A DNA stretch of 64,000 nucleotides from Taenia hydatigena (lineage: Eukaryota; Platyhelminthes; Cestoda; Cyclophyllidea; Taeniidae), in assembly GCA_036345935.2 (NCBI GenBank), contig JADWOT020001904.1:1-64000 (forward strand), written 5' to 3'. Both the position numbers and the translations under genes were made by a program. The notes under the pieces are model-generated. The model did no database searches and was not told where the DNA came from. It saw only the letters and a list, made by a program, of their open reading frames with translations. Below, piece by piece: positions 12,663 through 26,100 of this stretch (its first letter is position 1; every line of letters begins with the position of its first letter).

Positions 12663-14489
12663 TGGCGCAATTCTACTCACATACCAAAACCACTGGAATA
12701 AGCGACGTACGGAGAGTGAGAAAGACAGAGATTCAAGACAGAAAATGATAGGAAGACAACGTTTTTGACTGCATGCAAAGTAAGGAAATTTGTGAATTTT
12801 AAAAATTTTGAAGGACAGTGGTCTTACCCTTACGGATTCAAGGATTACGGTTGATTTCGCCCAATTCTAGGTTGTTTCATGTAATCAATTAGTGTTTATT
12901 CAGATGAACGCCAGTTATAGAACTCATCGGTTGCTATCCCAATGCAAAAGACGTACGATCGAATCTTTTCAGTCAATGTCTTTTGCGTAGCAATATTGCC
13001 TCATGGCAGGGGTTATCCCACGGACACATAGGGTATCCTTTCGGGAGTGAGCGGCCACGACGAGATATAATAAGCTGATATGAGCTGAAAGATGTCAGTA
13101 GGAGACGTTTGGAACGCCATTTGTAAGTTCGTGTCTCAACTTTTAAGACCAAACCGCAGAGATCAAAGGTATTTTGTTATTAAATCAATACACGACGAGA
13201 TATAAAGCCATTACGATGACATTAAAGCCGCCGCTCAGTTTTACTTTAGGCCCTACTGCAACACATAAATTTTGAAGCAAATTTGAAAAATCTAAATAAG
13301 TGCTGGCTTTTGTTAGGTCACAATAGCAACCTAGCATGTACCGCCTACCACCGACGTGACACCTCCAGGTTTTCCGAGCATGTAACGCGTCATAGCTAGC
13401 AAATCATGAAATTTGCAGGCATTCGTCTCTTCAACAAATTAGCACACCTCACATGGTCACAGCTACTCTGTCATGTGACACCTACACAGTCATGTTGGAC
13501 AGATGTGGTGGTCTGACGTTGCTAATCCACCTTTTGTGACATGGAAGCATTAGAATACCCAGACCGTAAAATCACAACTCGGAATTCAAAACAAACATGA
13601 TGTAATCTACGCTGGTCTGGTAATTGAGGAAGAGATGGACGTAACTGATTCGACAAGAAGAAAATTGAATCAGTGTTTCTGTTGGTCCTAAATGAGTTCT
13701 ACCACAAGTTACGTGCCCTGACAAATACTTGCCCGATGTGGTGCGATTGATACCGCCAATACATTCTCCTATAATCTGCAATAAATACTGCTCTTTTTTA
13801 ACAGAGAATATTGGCGAGCGCCAGGCGAAGTGACTGCTGCCGACATCCAACACACAATTTGTGCATCCTTTTACGGACGAAATACCAAATGTGTTAGGAC
13901 ACACCGTCCTTATTGCTGCTTAGACGAGAAAATGGTAGCACATTTGAAACATTTTGGTAAGTTTCCGATTCCTACTAGTGCAGTAAATTAAACGATGGCA
14001 AAGGGTACGAGATGCGCAAGCTGACTGTAGTTGTGGGCTGTCTCGTAGGTCATCATCAGCCCCTGATTTGCATCAAGGAAGTCATGCTATCTCCTCTTCC
14101 AGCCAGGATACCTGCTGACGTAATGTACAGGACTCCAAAATAGTTTCAACACAGTAAAGCGAACCAATTGTTAATCCTAGCTTAAACATCTCTTTAGAGC
14201 TCTTAAAGCTATGGCTAAGTTAGTGTCGCAAAGAATTTATGCTTAACGTCTATTTACTGACCATTTTAAAATGGTGGACTAATGAGGCATGCATAGTGCT
14301 GAACAACTTATTATCATTCCTATGGTACCACCGTTGTTGGCGCACCGTCGTGGATAAAAATCAAACGCGTCGATCGAATGGAAAGTGAAGTCAAATCAGA
14401 TTGGCTTACTCTAGATGTACAATTAGCAGCTGTGCAGCTTTTGAGGTCAGTCGATCAACAGACGAGTCAGCATTGCGTGCACAAAAGGC
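12663..14489. other. Upstream spacer of the kinase copy
   Basis: No gene was recognised. A minus-strand open stretch of 110 codons (13572-13904) has no visible domain. I see no convincing promoter for the kinase copy at 14490, although its 5' flank is free of other features. Confidence 0.45.
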
Positions 14490-15682
14490 ATGGAGGCTGG
14501 TAAGTTCGATGTGGTGAAGATTATTTCCCACAAGTCCTATTCCCTTGTCTATGAGGTAGTCTACACTCAAAGAAGAGACTTGACCACGACAGCTATGACT
14601 TGTGCATTGAAGCGCTTCTACTTGCAAAACAGATCTGCTGTACGGTGCGCTCTTCGAGAACACCAAATTCTCGTGCGACTCGCAAGGGAGGAGGTGCAAT
14701 CACCGTTTTTAGTTACCCTGATTGAAAGCCTACTGATTCACGAGGCTCCAGTCCTTGTGCTGCGCAAAGGAAGCGGGTTCGACCCGCGAGATCTTATCTC
14801 AACTGTTGGCCTCCTCAGTGAAAAGCACGCAAGATTTTACAGCTGTGAGATTGTCTGTGGTCTGGAGCATTTCCATGCCATGCGCATCGTCCACTCGGAC
14901 ATCAAGCCCACCAATGTGCTTATTGCCGTTTCGGGTCACGTTTTTATTACTGACTTTGATCGTTCATACGACATGTCGCGAGAGGCGGGACCTCCCAAGA
15001 AGACAGACTTCACTGGAACACACTTCTACATGGCACCTAAAGTGGAGAAAGGAGTGGAGATCACGACGAGGGCGGACGTCTGGAGCCTGGGCATTCTCGC
15101 CGCCTGTGTCGTGTACGGTCACGCCACTGCTCAGGACTGGTTGTGCACGTGCCGTTTCACGACTGGCCGTTTGCCGAACGTGTCCGCACCTCTACGCAAA
15201 TTCTTCAAGGCTTGCCTCACAACAAGCGTGTAGACATTGATGGTGTAAAGCGTTTTGAGTTCTTCAAAAACGTCAACTGGAGGGAAGTGGTGGCTTGCAA
15301 AATGAAACCACCGCACCAACCCTCCAAGCTTAAAACTTTGGCAGCCAAGGCGAAGTATGGTCTCGACTCCATGTTACTGGCGACTGTATCCGATAGGAAT
15401 ATGCCACTGATCAGCAGACATCCTCGAGACACTCATGATAATCATGGTGTGCGTCGTGTTTCGCCAACCTCACCAAATGGCAAGGATCTGACATGGTTTG
15501 GACTGACAGCCAAGAAGATTAATGAGCTGTTCGCTGAATTCGGCTTCATCAATCCACACCTCCTCCAATCATGCAATAGCTCCAATGAGAAGCAGACTGT
15601 TGATGTTGACAAAGTGGTGTGTTTCGAGTTGAAGCAGCATAAAGAGGAAGATACTTCGTTTACAACAGGGCATAATAAGTGA
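14490..15682 (+). pseudogene. Frameshifted AGC-type Ser/Thr kinase copy
   Basis: This is an intronless protein-kinase sequence of the AGC group. The first frame (14490-15233, 247 codons from ATG) carries N-lobe to C-lobe. It has the ATP-site Lys in CALKRF (residue 41), an alpha-C Glu (57), HSDIKPTN (135-142), TDFD (154-157), GTHFYMAPK (176-184) and DVWSLG (196-201). Near 15220-15230 the homology moves to another frame. That frame continues to 15682 with the AGC-typical 'FFKNVNW...KPP' segment and a C-tail of about 110 residues. One missing base (or an equivalent indel) explains the break. The glycine loop is absent, HRD is HSD, DFG is DFD and APE is APK, so catalysis was probably weak or lost even before the frameshift. 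The EIVCGLEHFH and GHVFITDFD stretches resemble GRK and other AGC kinases, but the subfamily is uncertain. Absence of introns suggests a retrocopy (inference). Confidence 0.8.
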
Positions 15683-15940
15683 CCTGTAGTGGGTCTTCAT
15701 TTGCTGCGTCGGTGTGCAGGGAGAGGCTGTCTAATGGAAAGGCAAAGCGACTGCTTTGTTAATCAACCACTAACTCAGGCTCAAGAAATCGGTCAGCCAC
15801 ATTTAGTCTCTAACCAATGTGGCAGTTTTTGACTTTAATTGTGTGTTGATGGCAGTGCCCTGTTTGGCTGCAATAAGCACTAAGTGTTGATGAGGAGCAC
15901 TTTGTAACTTAAGGCACAACTATTGTTTGTGGGGAATCAA

Positions 15941-15946
15941 AATAAA
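15941..15946 (+). terminator. AATAAA polyadenylation signal after kinase copy
   Basis: A canonical AATAAA lies about 260 bases after the last stop of the kinase copy. It is a plausible retained 3'-end signal, but this hexamer is common in AT-rich DNA and no downstream GU-rich element is obvious. Confidence 0.3.
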
Positions 15947-15949
15947 CAT

Positions 15950-18900
15950 CATAATAGCCTAATTTTGCGATTTCATGATCGGATATCATACTAAAAAGTG
16001 TTGCAAAATCTTTTTCTTTTAACAACACTAACTGCCTTCATATATTGGTCTCCTGCTTTCATCGTTCAAGCATCGTCTCAATGTGTTGGTCGATACTCGC
16101 CTATGATGATCTGAACCATAATTTAAGGCAGCTTAATCAGCAGTCAGCTTGAATCTGACTAAATCTGCTGGCATTTACAAATGCTGATTTCCAACTTTTC
16201 TACCAATTTGAGCGGCCTGCAAGCTAGATGCCAAGCGAACTCTGTTGCACCGATCTTGGTGGTCATCACTGGACAGCCATACATCGATGATCCTATTCAC
16301 TTACAAACGAATGGAACATGTGGTTTGAGTTTGTAATGGGAGAATAGAACAGTGATTGAATCTCTACACATTGCACAGTCAGCCTCTGTGTTGGTTGACT
16401 AAGCGGAAACGAATTGCACGCCAAGTCGGATTCTCATTCTCGGTTTGTCAATGCTCTATCATCAACTTGTATGCTATTAAATAGATTGATCGTGGATCCA
16501 GCGCCCAAGAGCCAGAGAAGGACTTTGCTGTAAGGTCAAGAGGAGTAACACTCTTAGTCCTCACACGCACTAAAGCGTGATGGAACTAAATAATCTGTAA
16601 AAGCAGCACAAATTCGTATCAACCTTTGCTGGTGAAACAGAGTCCTGGATAGCTCAAACTAAATCCAGTCAAATGTGCTTTTTAGACTCTAAATCCAGGT
16701 TTCTTAAATTGCAATCATATTCTGTTTAATTGTTTATGCGAAGGGTGCGCTGGCATGTAGCGCGGATAAGGCGCGCTTTCATCAGTATAACAATAATACT
16801 GATGGGGTAGTCAGTCGATGCCAGCAATTGCTACAAGCAGGGAGGAGCTTGGTGGTAGTTGTGCAACAAATGAAAATGGTTTTGTGCAAATAACGTGCTA
16901 TGTCTAAAAGCTGTTGTATAATTTCAACAAGGTACCACATAGGGCAAGAATAAGTAAGAAAAGAGCCAATCGCACGGCTTTGAAAGATAGCGACTCGGAA
17001 GGAGGACTTGCGCTTGTTAACGTTTTTGGTACTTGTCTTATATGGTGAGCATCGATGCAGCTCATACTGAGTCTACGAGCCGAAAGTGTTTGGCTGGCTC
17101 TGCGAAGGCCTAGAAGGCGCAAATGAGGATATGGGTTGGGGCAGGAGACTCGCTATTGAATGGCTCTGAGGTGCTCGATTTGCTCTCGTGCAAATCCTTG
17201 TGGGTAGCTGAGTTGCTCTAAGACAAAAGGGGTAGAATTTGTGTCCTGTGCTGTAATGTGCTGCTCTACCCTTCGCTGTACTGGGCTATTTTGCACCGTC
17301 CTTGACGTTGTACTCAGTCATTAATAATAAGGAAAATGAGAGGGAGTAGACCAATCATGTGCAGTAAAAGAGCATGCTAGATAGAAGAATAAGCAAAATT
17401 TTGTTTGTTATTTTTATCCGTGTGTTCTGTTCTAAGGGAATAGGCAAATATTTATTTTGTTGTGAAGTAATGACGAGTTTTGTAAAGGAAACATTTGATG
17501 TAGCCTTTGCCTTGTAGAATGGCTATTATTACGCCTTACTGCGCAAATTTTTGCAACAGTGGCAGCCTGCATCATCTGAGTGCCTAATGATCATTCGGTT
17601 GCCTTGATTTCAGTGGCATAGATGTCTATCTCGAAAGCTCTCCAGCGATTTGGTTTTGCATACAGTCCTGTCACCATGCATTAGTCTGCTGTGTTATACT
17701 TTTGGTGCTGTTGTTTGATTTCTGCTGATAACTGAACGCTAAAAATAATCTGTTTAATTTTGGTATATGCACAATTTAGTCACAGGCTGTTGTTTTTATG
17801 GTTGCATTGTTAAAAGGGACTTTGAACCATATGCATAGTTTGGTAGGCAAACAGCTCTACTGAGGCTGCTAATATGGACAGTTACTCGTTTCCTCTCTCA
17901 GTCTGATCAAAAAAAGGCTTTTGCCAATAGAAAACTTTAATTTTTGTCAAGAGCCATTTGTACTGCATTGGTAGTAATTGAGGCGCTGACTTATTAATGT
18001 TCTTGTGTGCGATGTCACTAACAGACCAGTCCCATTCTGCAGCTTTAGAAATCTTGAATGCCTTGTAGAGACGATCGTGTAAGGACTTTCATGTTGGGTT
18101 TATCAGCTTAAAGATTTTGTCGACGTGATTTATTTTTTTGAACAGTTAGAAGCGTAATTCCAAGCCAGTGTGTTAAACCCTTGACCATTTTAGGCTTCCA
18201 GAGAGGCTAGTCACAGTTTACGGATGTAAAGCACACAGCTGCTAACACGTCGACAATCGCTTTATTATTCGAGAAATTTATGCTAAAGTCTAAAGCACCA
18301 GAGAGGGAACCTGGTTGTGGGTTTATCAAACAACTCGACAGCCCATTCACGGGAACAAGTTTTTAAAAATTTTAAATTTAGCAAGTCTCTCAGAAATGAC
18401 GGATCAGGTGCATTTTTATGGGCAAGCAAAGACGCCTTTTAATTTGTCATTAAAAGCAAAAGATCATTCTTTTGCCGCCTCAGTTCAATCCTGTGTATGC
18501 ATTGCTTATCGAAGACTCCTAACGAAAGCAGTGGTTGCAGTGAGGCTTCATTTGTATTACTTGACAGCCAGCGACCCTCCATTAACCCACTCAAATGTCC
18601 ATCGACTAACAAGCCAGCCATTTAATTGGCCTTCTAAGCCATCTGCTTCACCGGTAAGCTTTAATAATTCGCATGATCAACTAGACTAAGCAATTACCTG
18701 CTAAAAACTTATGCTCTTTTGGATTTAGTACTACAAAAGGAGAGGACATGCCATAACCTTCCATGATAACTTCCGGTCGCGTGACACAGCATCGCAGTAA
18801 ATATTCAAAGGTTCCTGTATCAATGTGTTATCGTAACTAAGACACGACACAATCGCCCAGAAATATGGAAGGTCCACGCTAAACACTGCTAATACGAATG

Positions 18901-21900
18901 CAATTGTCTGCGAACTGGAGGTAGATAACTTGCGTTTTCGCCAGAAAAGAGGCACGCATAAGCCCGAAATTTTTTCGAACAATCTATGTTTTGCTCGATT
19001 TAGTATCCCTTAAGTGTTGATCTACACTATTTTAGAACAGAGACTTATTTACCCACCGAGTCTCCTCCAGCTTCTCCATGCCTTTGATGTCATGGAAAGG
19101 TGCCGAATCAATCATGCAAAGCCGTAAGCACTTTTCTCTTGAAATGCAGTAATCACGAAACGCATCCGAGGCAGCATTAGAATTGCATTACTATAGGGCT
19201 TGCACGAACCCTACTTTACTTCTACCTCAATTGAAGTTGCTTTGTTTCTGCTGCAATAAGTCAAATCGGTCGGAGAGTTCGCGCAAAAGACCTGTTGTTT
19301 TCGACCTACATAACAGAATCTGGAGTCAAATCGTCAGTGCATACACCTCATGGATAATGCACAAACTAATCCACCTCCATTACAAATGCTCAAAGAAGTT
19401 ATTGAATTGTCAAAGAGCGAAATGAATGGCACTTCGCCTGGCGCCAATAATAGTGCCACCACTATTACTTTCCTTCATGATTATGCAGTGGGCTTCGTCT
19501 TCAGCAAAACATACGGCTAAAAGGCTAAATTGTCTTCCAGAATCGGAAAGCTATGAAGTTATCAATGGCAATAATTTCGCCAATTCTGTAAAACACCAAG
19601 GAAAATGATGGACTGGCATAAAGCAGGTGAATGCAGGTACTCTCCAAATCGCTCTGCCTACTTTTTAATAGTGACTACTTTTGTAAAATCTGCAAGGATG
19701 TGTGACAGAGCGTGCATTACACTGTTCGGACACTCCTCAAAAAGCAGTACGTTCCAAGTGATTTTGAATGAATGACGACCATTCTTAGACCAAATTAATG
19801 AATTATGAAATGCTAATGCGGACATTTCCTAATTTAGTAGATTCTGAATGATCGCAGAAGGGGGAAGCGGAAATCATAGTGCGCCTATTGACACTGACAG
19901 GTACTCACAAGCGGATGTCCCATTACATTCAGCCTTCTAGCTTCACCCAATCTTACCAGGAACCTTCGCCTTGACATTATGATTCTCCTCAGTTTGCATG
20001 TAAGTAACGCTTTAGGTGAAAAAAACATGTGCTGTTATCTGTTCGTTGTACTCCCAACAGTTCTTCATTTCCACATGCAGTGCATTAATTTCACCATCAC
20101 CTAGATAATGCATCAGGTAATTTTATTCGCAATCATCCCAAATTCACCAAGTAAAACAACTTGTTTTGCTAAAAAAGGATAGCGACCAGGAATTTGAGAT
20201 GAAAATAAAGCAACGAAATACACACTCTAAGAATATTAACTTGTTAAAAACTAAATAATAGCGCATTAAGTAGTTTATTTGCAAGCAAGATCAGTAGCAG
20301 TCAGAATAAGAGAGATACAGATGTAGCAGGATGTTCATAAATCTCTAAAGAAAGTGCCCAGTAGGTTTAGACACATTTGTACGAACAGTTCTTCGAAAAT
20401 CGCGCGTGTGAACCAGGTGGATGAAGGGAAGATGGTAGATGACCTGAGCAAAACATAGCGACCGCACTACTGCAAGCTGTGCTTGCAGGATCCACAAGAT
20501 AAAGAGTACGTGTATATAGTGAATGTTCTCCATTGTAAACTAAGAGGAAAACCCTTATATGTTGATTATGATGGACTAGCTTGCTAAAGCGGCTGAGGCA
20601 GAACATATGAATGCACAAGATGCTGGCAGAGTCGCTCCAATTTTCTTTAATTGATGGATTAGTCAGCATGAATTGTCCTACCTGATTCACAGCAACAAAG
20701 ACCCTACTTTGACAGCTGACCACTTACTAGACTCTGCAAGACCTCCATGGACTACATGACATGCACAACACTTATATATTTGCTTAGCTGCTAAGGATTC
20801 CATGAAATATGTGCAATCAGACGAATGGAATTCAAGGCTTTTGTCCATCCGTCAACTGACATCCCATGTTATAAATTACTCACTGGTAGCACAATTGGGT
20901 TGCTTCAAATAATTCTGCTGCCAAACACGAAAGCAGCAATTAACGGTGTCTCAGATTAAGCATCGTGCCTCATGCTGAGCTTAAAAACTCCTAGTATTCT
21001 ACATGAACACCAGCAACTAACACATATAGGGTTGAAAAGCCAAGTACCCAATCTACGACGCACCGCGGGTATCATCACATTCGGAGCGAAGACCCAATTT
21101 GAGTGGATAAAGTTCCCTTGGCTGCATTCTGGTCGGCAAAGATTTATTGCCTTCACTTTATTGAAAGGAAAGGGTGATGTTCGATTACTTTATGATTTAA
21201 GAAATGTCTCTTTCCCTGATCACAGATTAAGAGGTGATGGTCTTGACTAAATGGATGGCTCCATTTAACCAAACACATTCCAGACTTTTTGCCAAAATTA
21301 CTTACATTCTTTACATTCTGCTTTATGAGAGACTAATCTGTGCAAACTCATTTCCATGCTCTTTAAGCAAAATCACGTTGATCATCGCATTTCGAATTCC
21401 CTCGTAGGTCACCGCAGACACCACAGCAGACCATACGCTTACACACGATAGGGTGTTTTTTGATAGTGGTAGGAATTTCCGGCAGTCTGGAAAGCGACAT
21501 TCCTTATTTTATAAATTAATCGGCTATTACCCTTTCTATTCAATAAAGTGGAGGCAATAAATCTTTGCCGACCAGAAAGTAATCAACTGTAAGAAGTGGA
21601 TTCACTGACAAATCTGATAGAAGCAGGTAGCTTGGACCGCTAATAAATGCTTGTGATTTGGCCCAAACGTCAAGGTGGCTTCAGCAGCAGGAGAGGGCCC
21701 GACAACCACGGTTCCATGATGCACATGCAACGAAGTGTGTTCTCACAAGTGTGTTCGCAAGCGGGCAAATGCGTTGGCCACCATGAACCCACTTAGTGGC
21801 TTTGACGAGTAAGTGATTGTTGGGCGGGATGATAACTCGACTACGGGCGCAAAGGCTTTCGATCTCAAATTGATAGATGACTCCGTCTACTATGCTCTAG

Positions 21901-22989
21901 CGGCAACTTCATTGTTTGTACTACTTTGCAGACAAATTCATGGAACAATTAAGCAGGTCTGCATTTCTGACTTCGTTACTACTGTATTTAGTACTTTACT
22001 GTCACTGAGCGGTGGTGGATCTAAAAATTAACTTTACCAACTGAGGCTACTCATTTACGAATGTGTAGATAAGTCTGCATGTCGTCAATTTCCCCGTAAA
22101 GCCTTGATGAAGGCGCTCGAAACTTGATTGGTTGAAGAGGCGGAAGGGATTTGCTTGGAGTGTGAATGCTATCAAAGTCTCAGATGTGAGGAAAGCAAGT
22201 TCCTATCCCTTTGAATAAAGGCCCTGCAAAAAGGCACTTTTCTACTGATGAGTATAAAGTAACTGTTGAAGAGACGGCTGGAGATCACGTCCGCCTGGTT
22301 TGAGAAGCGGTGTGAAATGTTTGCTGTTGACTTAACTTACATGTGCAATACTTTGCATTTTTTAAGTGGGTGGGAAAGTGTGTGAAAGTGTTCTCACTGG
22401 TTTCGCACAAGCTTCATCAGTGTGTATTAGTGAAATGAGAGACGATTATCCCTCATCGTCACCTACGCAATGGCTAGGTGGGAGAATAATCGGCCTTTGA
22501 CGCGCTGCTGAGAAGGCATACAGTGAGTAATGCGGACAGATAAAGAGGAATTGATCGTTAAGTGAATTTGGCAGAGAAGAACTGAGTTGGAGCTGTTCTG
22601 TTAGCTGGCTGCCTGTAATACAAAAATCCTTTATCGCCTACACCTCTGAAAGGTGTTTCAATCCTCATGGTGCGAAATGAGGTAGCCACATGTCAAGCTG
22701 GCAGGAAACTACTGTCAAAACTGGCACGTAACTAACCGTTTAGTGTCACTTGCTCATTTAACAGTACGATGATGTGGTGGTGGCTTATTCGACTTGCTAA
22801 ATGTAGAAAGACGTAACGAAAAGGCAGTTTTAAAACCTGTTGGTTACTTACGGGCATTGTGGATTCGTTGCCCGTTGCGAATTGTCCTCCACGGCCTAGC
22901 ACCTAAGTACGTCTCTTATACATCAATTCAGAAAACAGGTATTTTCCTTCTTACTCGAAAGGCAAGTGACTTACACAAAGGCTTTCTTG
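15950..22989. other. Long non-coding spacer
   Basis: No gene was recognised. There is a small perfect hairpin near 16780-16804 (CATCAGTAT with its complement, short AT loop). Scattered open frames of 60-125 codons (for example 18315-18689 on the plus strand) have no domains. The stop-interrupted frame at 19183-19608 is listed separately. Confidence 0.45.
19183..19608 (+). other. Open frame interrupted by one TGA, second half signal-peptide-like
   Basis: A single reading frame runs about 141 codons with one TGA at 19423-19425, directly followed by an ATG at 19426. The 60-codon second part begins with a basic residue and a hydrophobic stretch (about residues 5-22, rich in Ile, Leu, Pro and Met). 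ASSSA follows, the look of a secretory signal with a cleavage site. There is no homology I recognise and no supporting splice model. It may be chance. Confidence 0.15.
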
Positions 22990-23150
22990 AAGACAAAAGA
23001 AGTCATGATACTAGGGAGAGTATGTATTTAATAAACAGAGGAGATAGGGCTGCTGGCACTGCCCAGAGGTCAGACCGAGCGATTAGGGCAATATGGTTAT
23101 CTTAGTGGCTCAAATTTGCAGTCAGAACAAACGAAGCATTGCAAATGCTG
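22990..23150 (+). repeat. Short repeat D, copy 1
   Basis: This aligns with 38342-38530. Shared blocks include GCTGCTGGCA, TGCCCA, GGGCAATATGG and a tail of AAC/AAA-rich sequence. It is about 160-200 bases long, with no coding potential. Size and dispersion suggest a SINE-like or other small non-autonomous element. No RNA-polymerase III boxes are convincing. Confidence 0.6.
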
Positions 23151-26100
23151 CTGCATAACCATTTTAGCTCCTTGTATTCCTACCAGATGCCGCAATAGAA
23201 CAAAGCAATTTTATTCTCTACCTCCAGTTACAAGGTATTCCCAAATCACTTAAAGACAACTTATGTGAACAAGGCAGTAAAGTGTTGAACGTAATTTAAA
23301 TGCAAAAATTTGCGGAATTTTATGTAGCTCAAGCACTGTTAAATACGCACTAGCTGGAATGCATTGAATAGATGCAGCAATTTGAATTACAAGTTGCTTA
23401 TGATTAAAACTACAATTTGATTACCTATGTGTTCTTATTTTCCAAAAGTCTTGTCAAGCAAATTATGGCATTCGCTAAAAATCTACTGCATAATCATGCA
23501 TTTATGCGCACACAATCATGTACTAAGAGTTACTTTTGCGACTGTAGGTTTTGTCGACTCACCTAAGCCAATGTAATGCTCTCAATTCCTTGGATAGCCG
23601 TCTCTACGTCTTCCCCGCTGCTGTTTCCTCCTAATGCATTCCGTTGAGAATTAATTGAGATGTTTAATTTAAACTACACTGGCTTATCATTTTGAGTGCT
23701 TCCTCATCTTATTGCTTCCAACCAGTAGTAACGATCAGAGGAGTTTCTTTGTCATTCCAGCCAAAAATGTCATATTCACCTTTTCATTGTAGATATTCTA
23801 AGATTTGATCGTGTATCTTGCAGCCATTTACCTTCGAAAGTATAAATGGTATTTGCGATTTGATTGTACTTATAAGCATGGAGCCTCTCTCAGTTATACA
23901 GTTTAAAAGAGACTCGCTGCAGATTGTTCATTGGGTTTTTATAAGTGCCATTCCTATTCAAATGCAGGCTGGATTTAATCTCACCGTAAGGCAGTACAAA
24001 TGGGTTAAAAATGGTGGAAATCGGGCTTGCAAACAGGCGATGAACTAGATTATGCAACCGTGATGCGCCGTAAGCATTTAAAAAGGTAGTACACCTCGGT
24101 TTACCACTTGCGCCTCGAACACCACATTTTAGTCCATCATGTCTCTGGTCTAGTCCAAGTCGCAAAAGTGAAAATGACGTCTGTAGGTCGAGTGTATCTG
24201 TGCGAAGTAAACACGCTCCGTATAATTATTTCCTTTCATTTGTCAGCACTCAAAGCAACTAAACAAAGTGGTTAAAACGCTATCTCTTTTAGATCAGCAT
24301 TTTCATGCGCATTTCAATTTGCCAAATATCTGTTGAGCCGATTCGCACATACTTCTGTGCATCTCAATTTTTTCACCTTTCTCCGGCTTTTTGAACTCAC
24401 AGTTTGGTGCAAAAATGCTGCTGAGAATTCTTCTTCTTTAGTGTTTGATCATTAAGGCCGCCTTTTCAATACGTTATAAAAAGTAATATCTGCGGAACCT
24501 AAAATAATAACGCTTCAAAGTGCACAGCGAATTCGACCTACGCTTACTTACCTTTCAATATTGTGCGCCTCCTGCAATCGTTTTAATATTTAGTCAACTT
24601 AACATTTTTATGCATTGTGGAATATCACTGCTAATCAAGTATTGTAAAAACTCAAAGGCTTTCTTTTAATAATAAACAACCATAGATAGGCTGAGGAACA
24701 AAGTTGGGGTAAGAGGAAATTGTATTACTTACCTTTGTTCGATCGACATGGCAGCTTCCAAACATTTGCCCAAGATAACACTATTCTCTAATCTGGATTA
24801 CAGATACGCCATTGTCTTCAAGCGCTACGTCTATCGTCTACAATCCACAAGGATCATCAATGTCCTGGTTTGAGAATTGCGGCGGCACTGCAGTTGTCCT
24901 AAGTACGACATTCCTGTTCGACTAGCCAAATGTTTTGTGTGCACGTTATTCGCTCGTGAATTTGACTTCGTCGATATGATTGGTTGGTCTGAAGAGACGC
25001 TTTGGACTGACAAGAGTGATGGAAAAAGCATCAATTGCACATGCCAGAAAAGCGCAAAGTCAAGTCTAGCACTTATAAGGACATTTTGCATAATATCTAG
25101 GTATTTGCCCAAGAAGTTTGTTCAGTCACTATGATTTAATTAAATTTTACGCGGAGATGTTTAATTTTTTACTGTTGCATAGACCGGAGGTGATGGGTAC
25201 CTCTAAGCAGTAATTAATACTGAAAGATAATAAGGTATAGGACATTTGCTAGGTAGCTTTGACATTATAATTAGCTGCGTGACGCATTATAATTTGTCCT
25301 GCCTCTCTGATTGCAGCTGTTTCCAGTTAAGCATATTTGTGTAAATAAGTACTTCGCATGGTTAACTGCATGTCCATTTCGGTATCGTTAGCATATGAAG
25401 TCAGGTAAACTTAAAGAATGGTGTAAAAGCAACTAAGTAAGGTTACAACGTGACTAACCAAAAGGAAATAGTCTTGAGACTATGCAAAATATTAGCCGAA
25501 ACGGTGCGATGGGATTTGATTTAATTGTGCACGTTCTAGCACGCTTTTAAAGAGACTTAATCGGATGTGCTGAAGTTTTATGGTCCGATTCAAATGATAT
25601 TATCATTTTCCTGCCAACAGTTATAACCAAATACGCAGTTTTACTCCAACTACTTATCAGAATTAAACGCAGTTTTGCCCTTAATGTTGGCAGATGAAGT
25701 CAGGACACTGTGCTCCCCTGACATCTGTAAGCAGCTAAAAAATTGCACTAGACCACAAAATTGACTGATTTCAAGGCATTTTCGAGAGAACTTAAAAACA
25801 AATAAGGTGTGATCACCCTTTACATTGCGCAAAGTAAGTGCGAAATTCGAAGGTTGTCGCAGAATTAGAGCTAATTTGTCGTAAACAAAATTTTGACAGA
25901 TAAACCAAATGATGGGTGCAGCGAACGCAGGCCTACTATAGCATTCCTGGCTAATTCTTCCCTACGATTGCGATGAAGCCTAGAGTAGCATTAACTTTAG
26001 TCATTGCGGTACGCGGTCTCGCTTACGGCACTGCCATCAACCAGAAAGGCGAATCTCGTGAGGATGTACAAGCTGAATCAACATGTATTCAACTAAAAAT

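Noticed and set aside
14770..14790. GGTTCGA-type B-box as part of a tRNA gene
   Set aside because: It is inside the kinase coding sequence and there is no A-box or cloverleaf. I saw no tRNA elsewhere in the window.
14755..15240. 161-codon second frame over the kinase
   Set aside because: It overlaps the kinase frame whose motifs are clear; the peptide has no kinase features.
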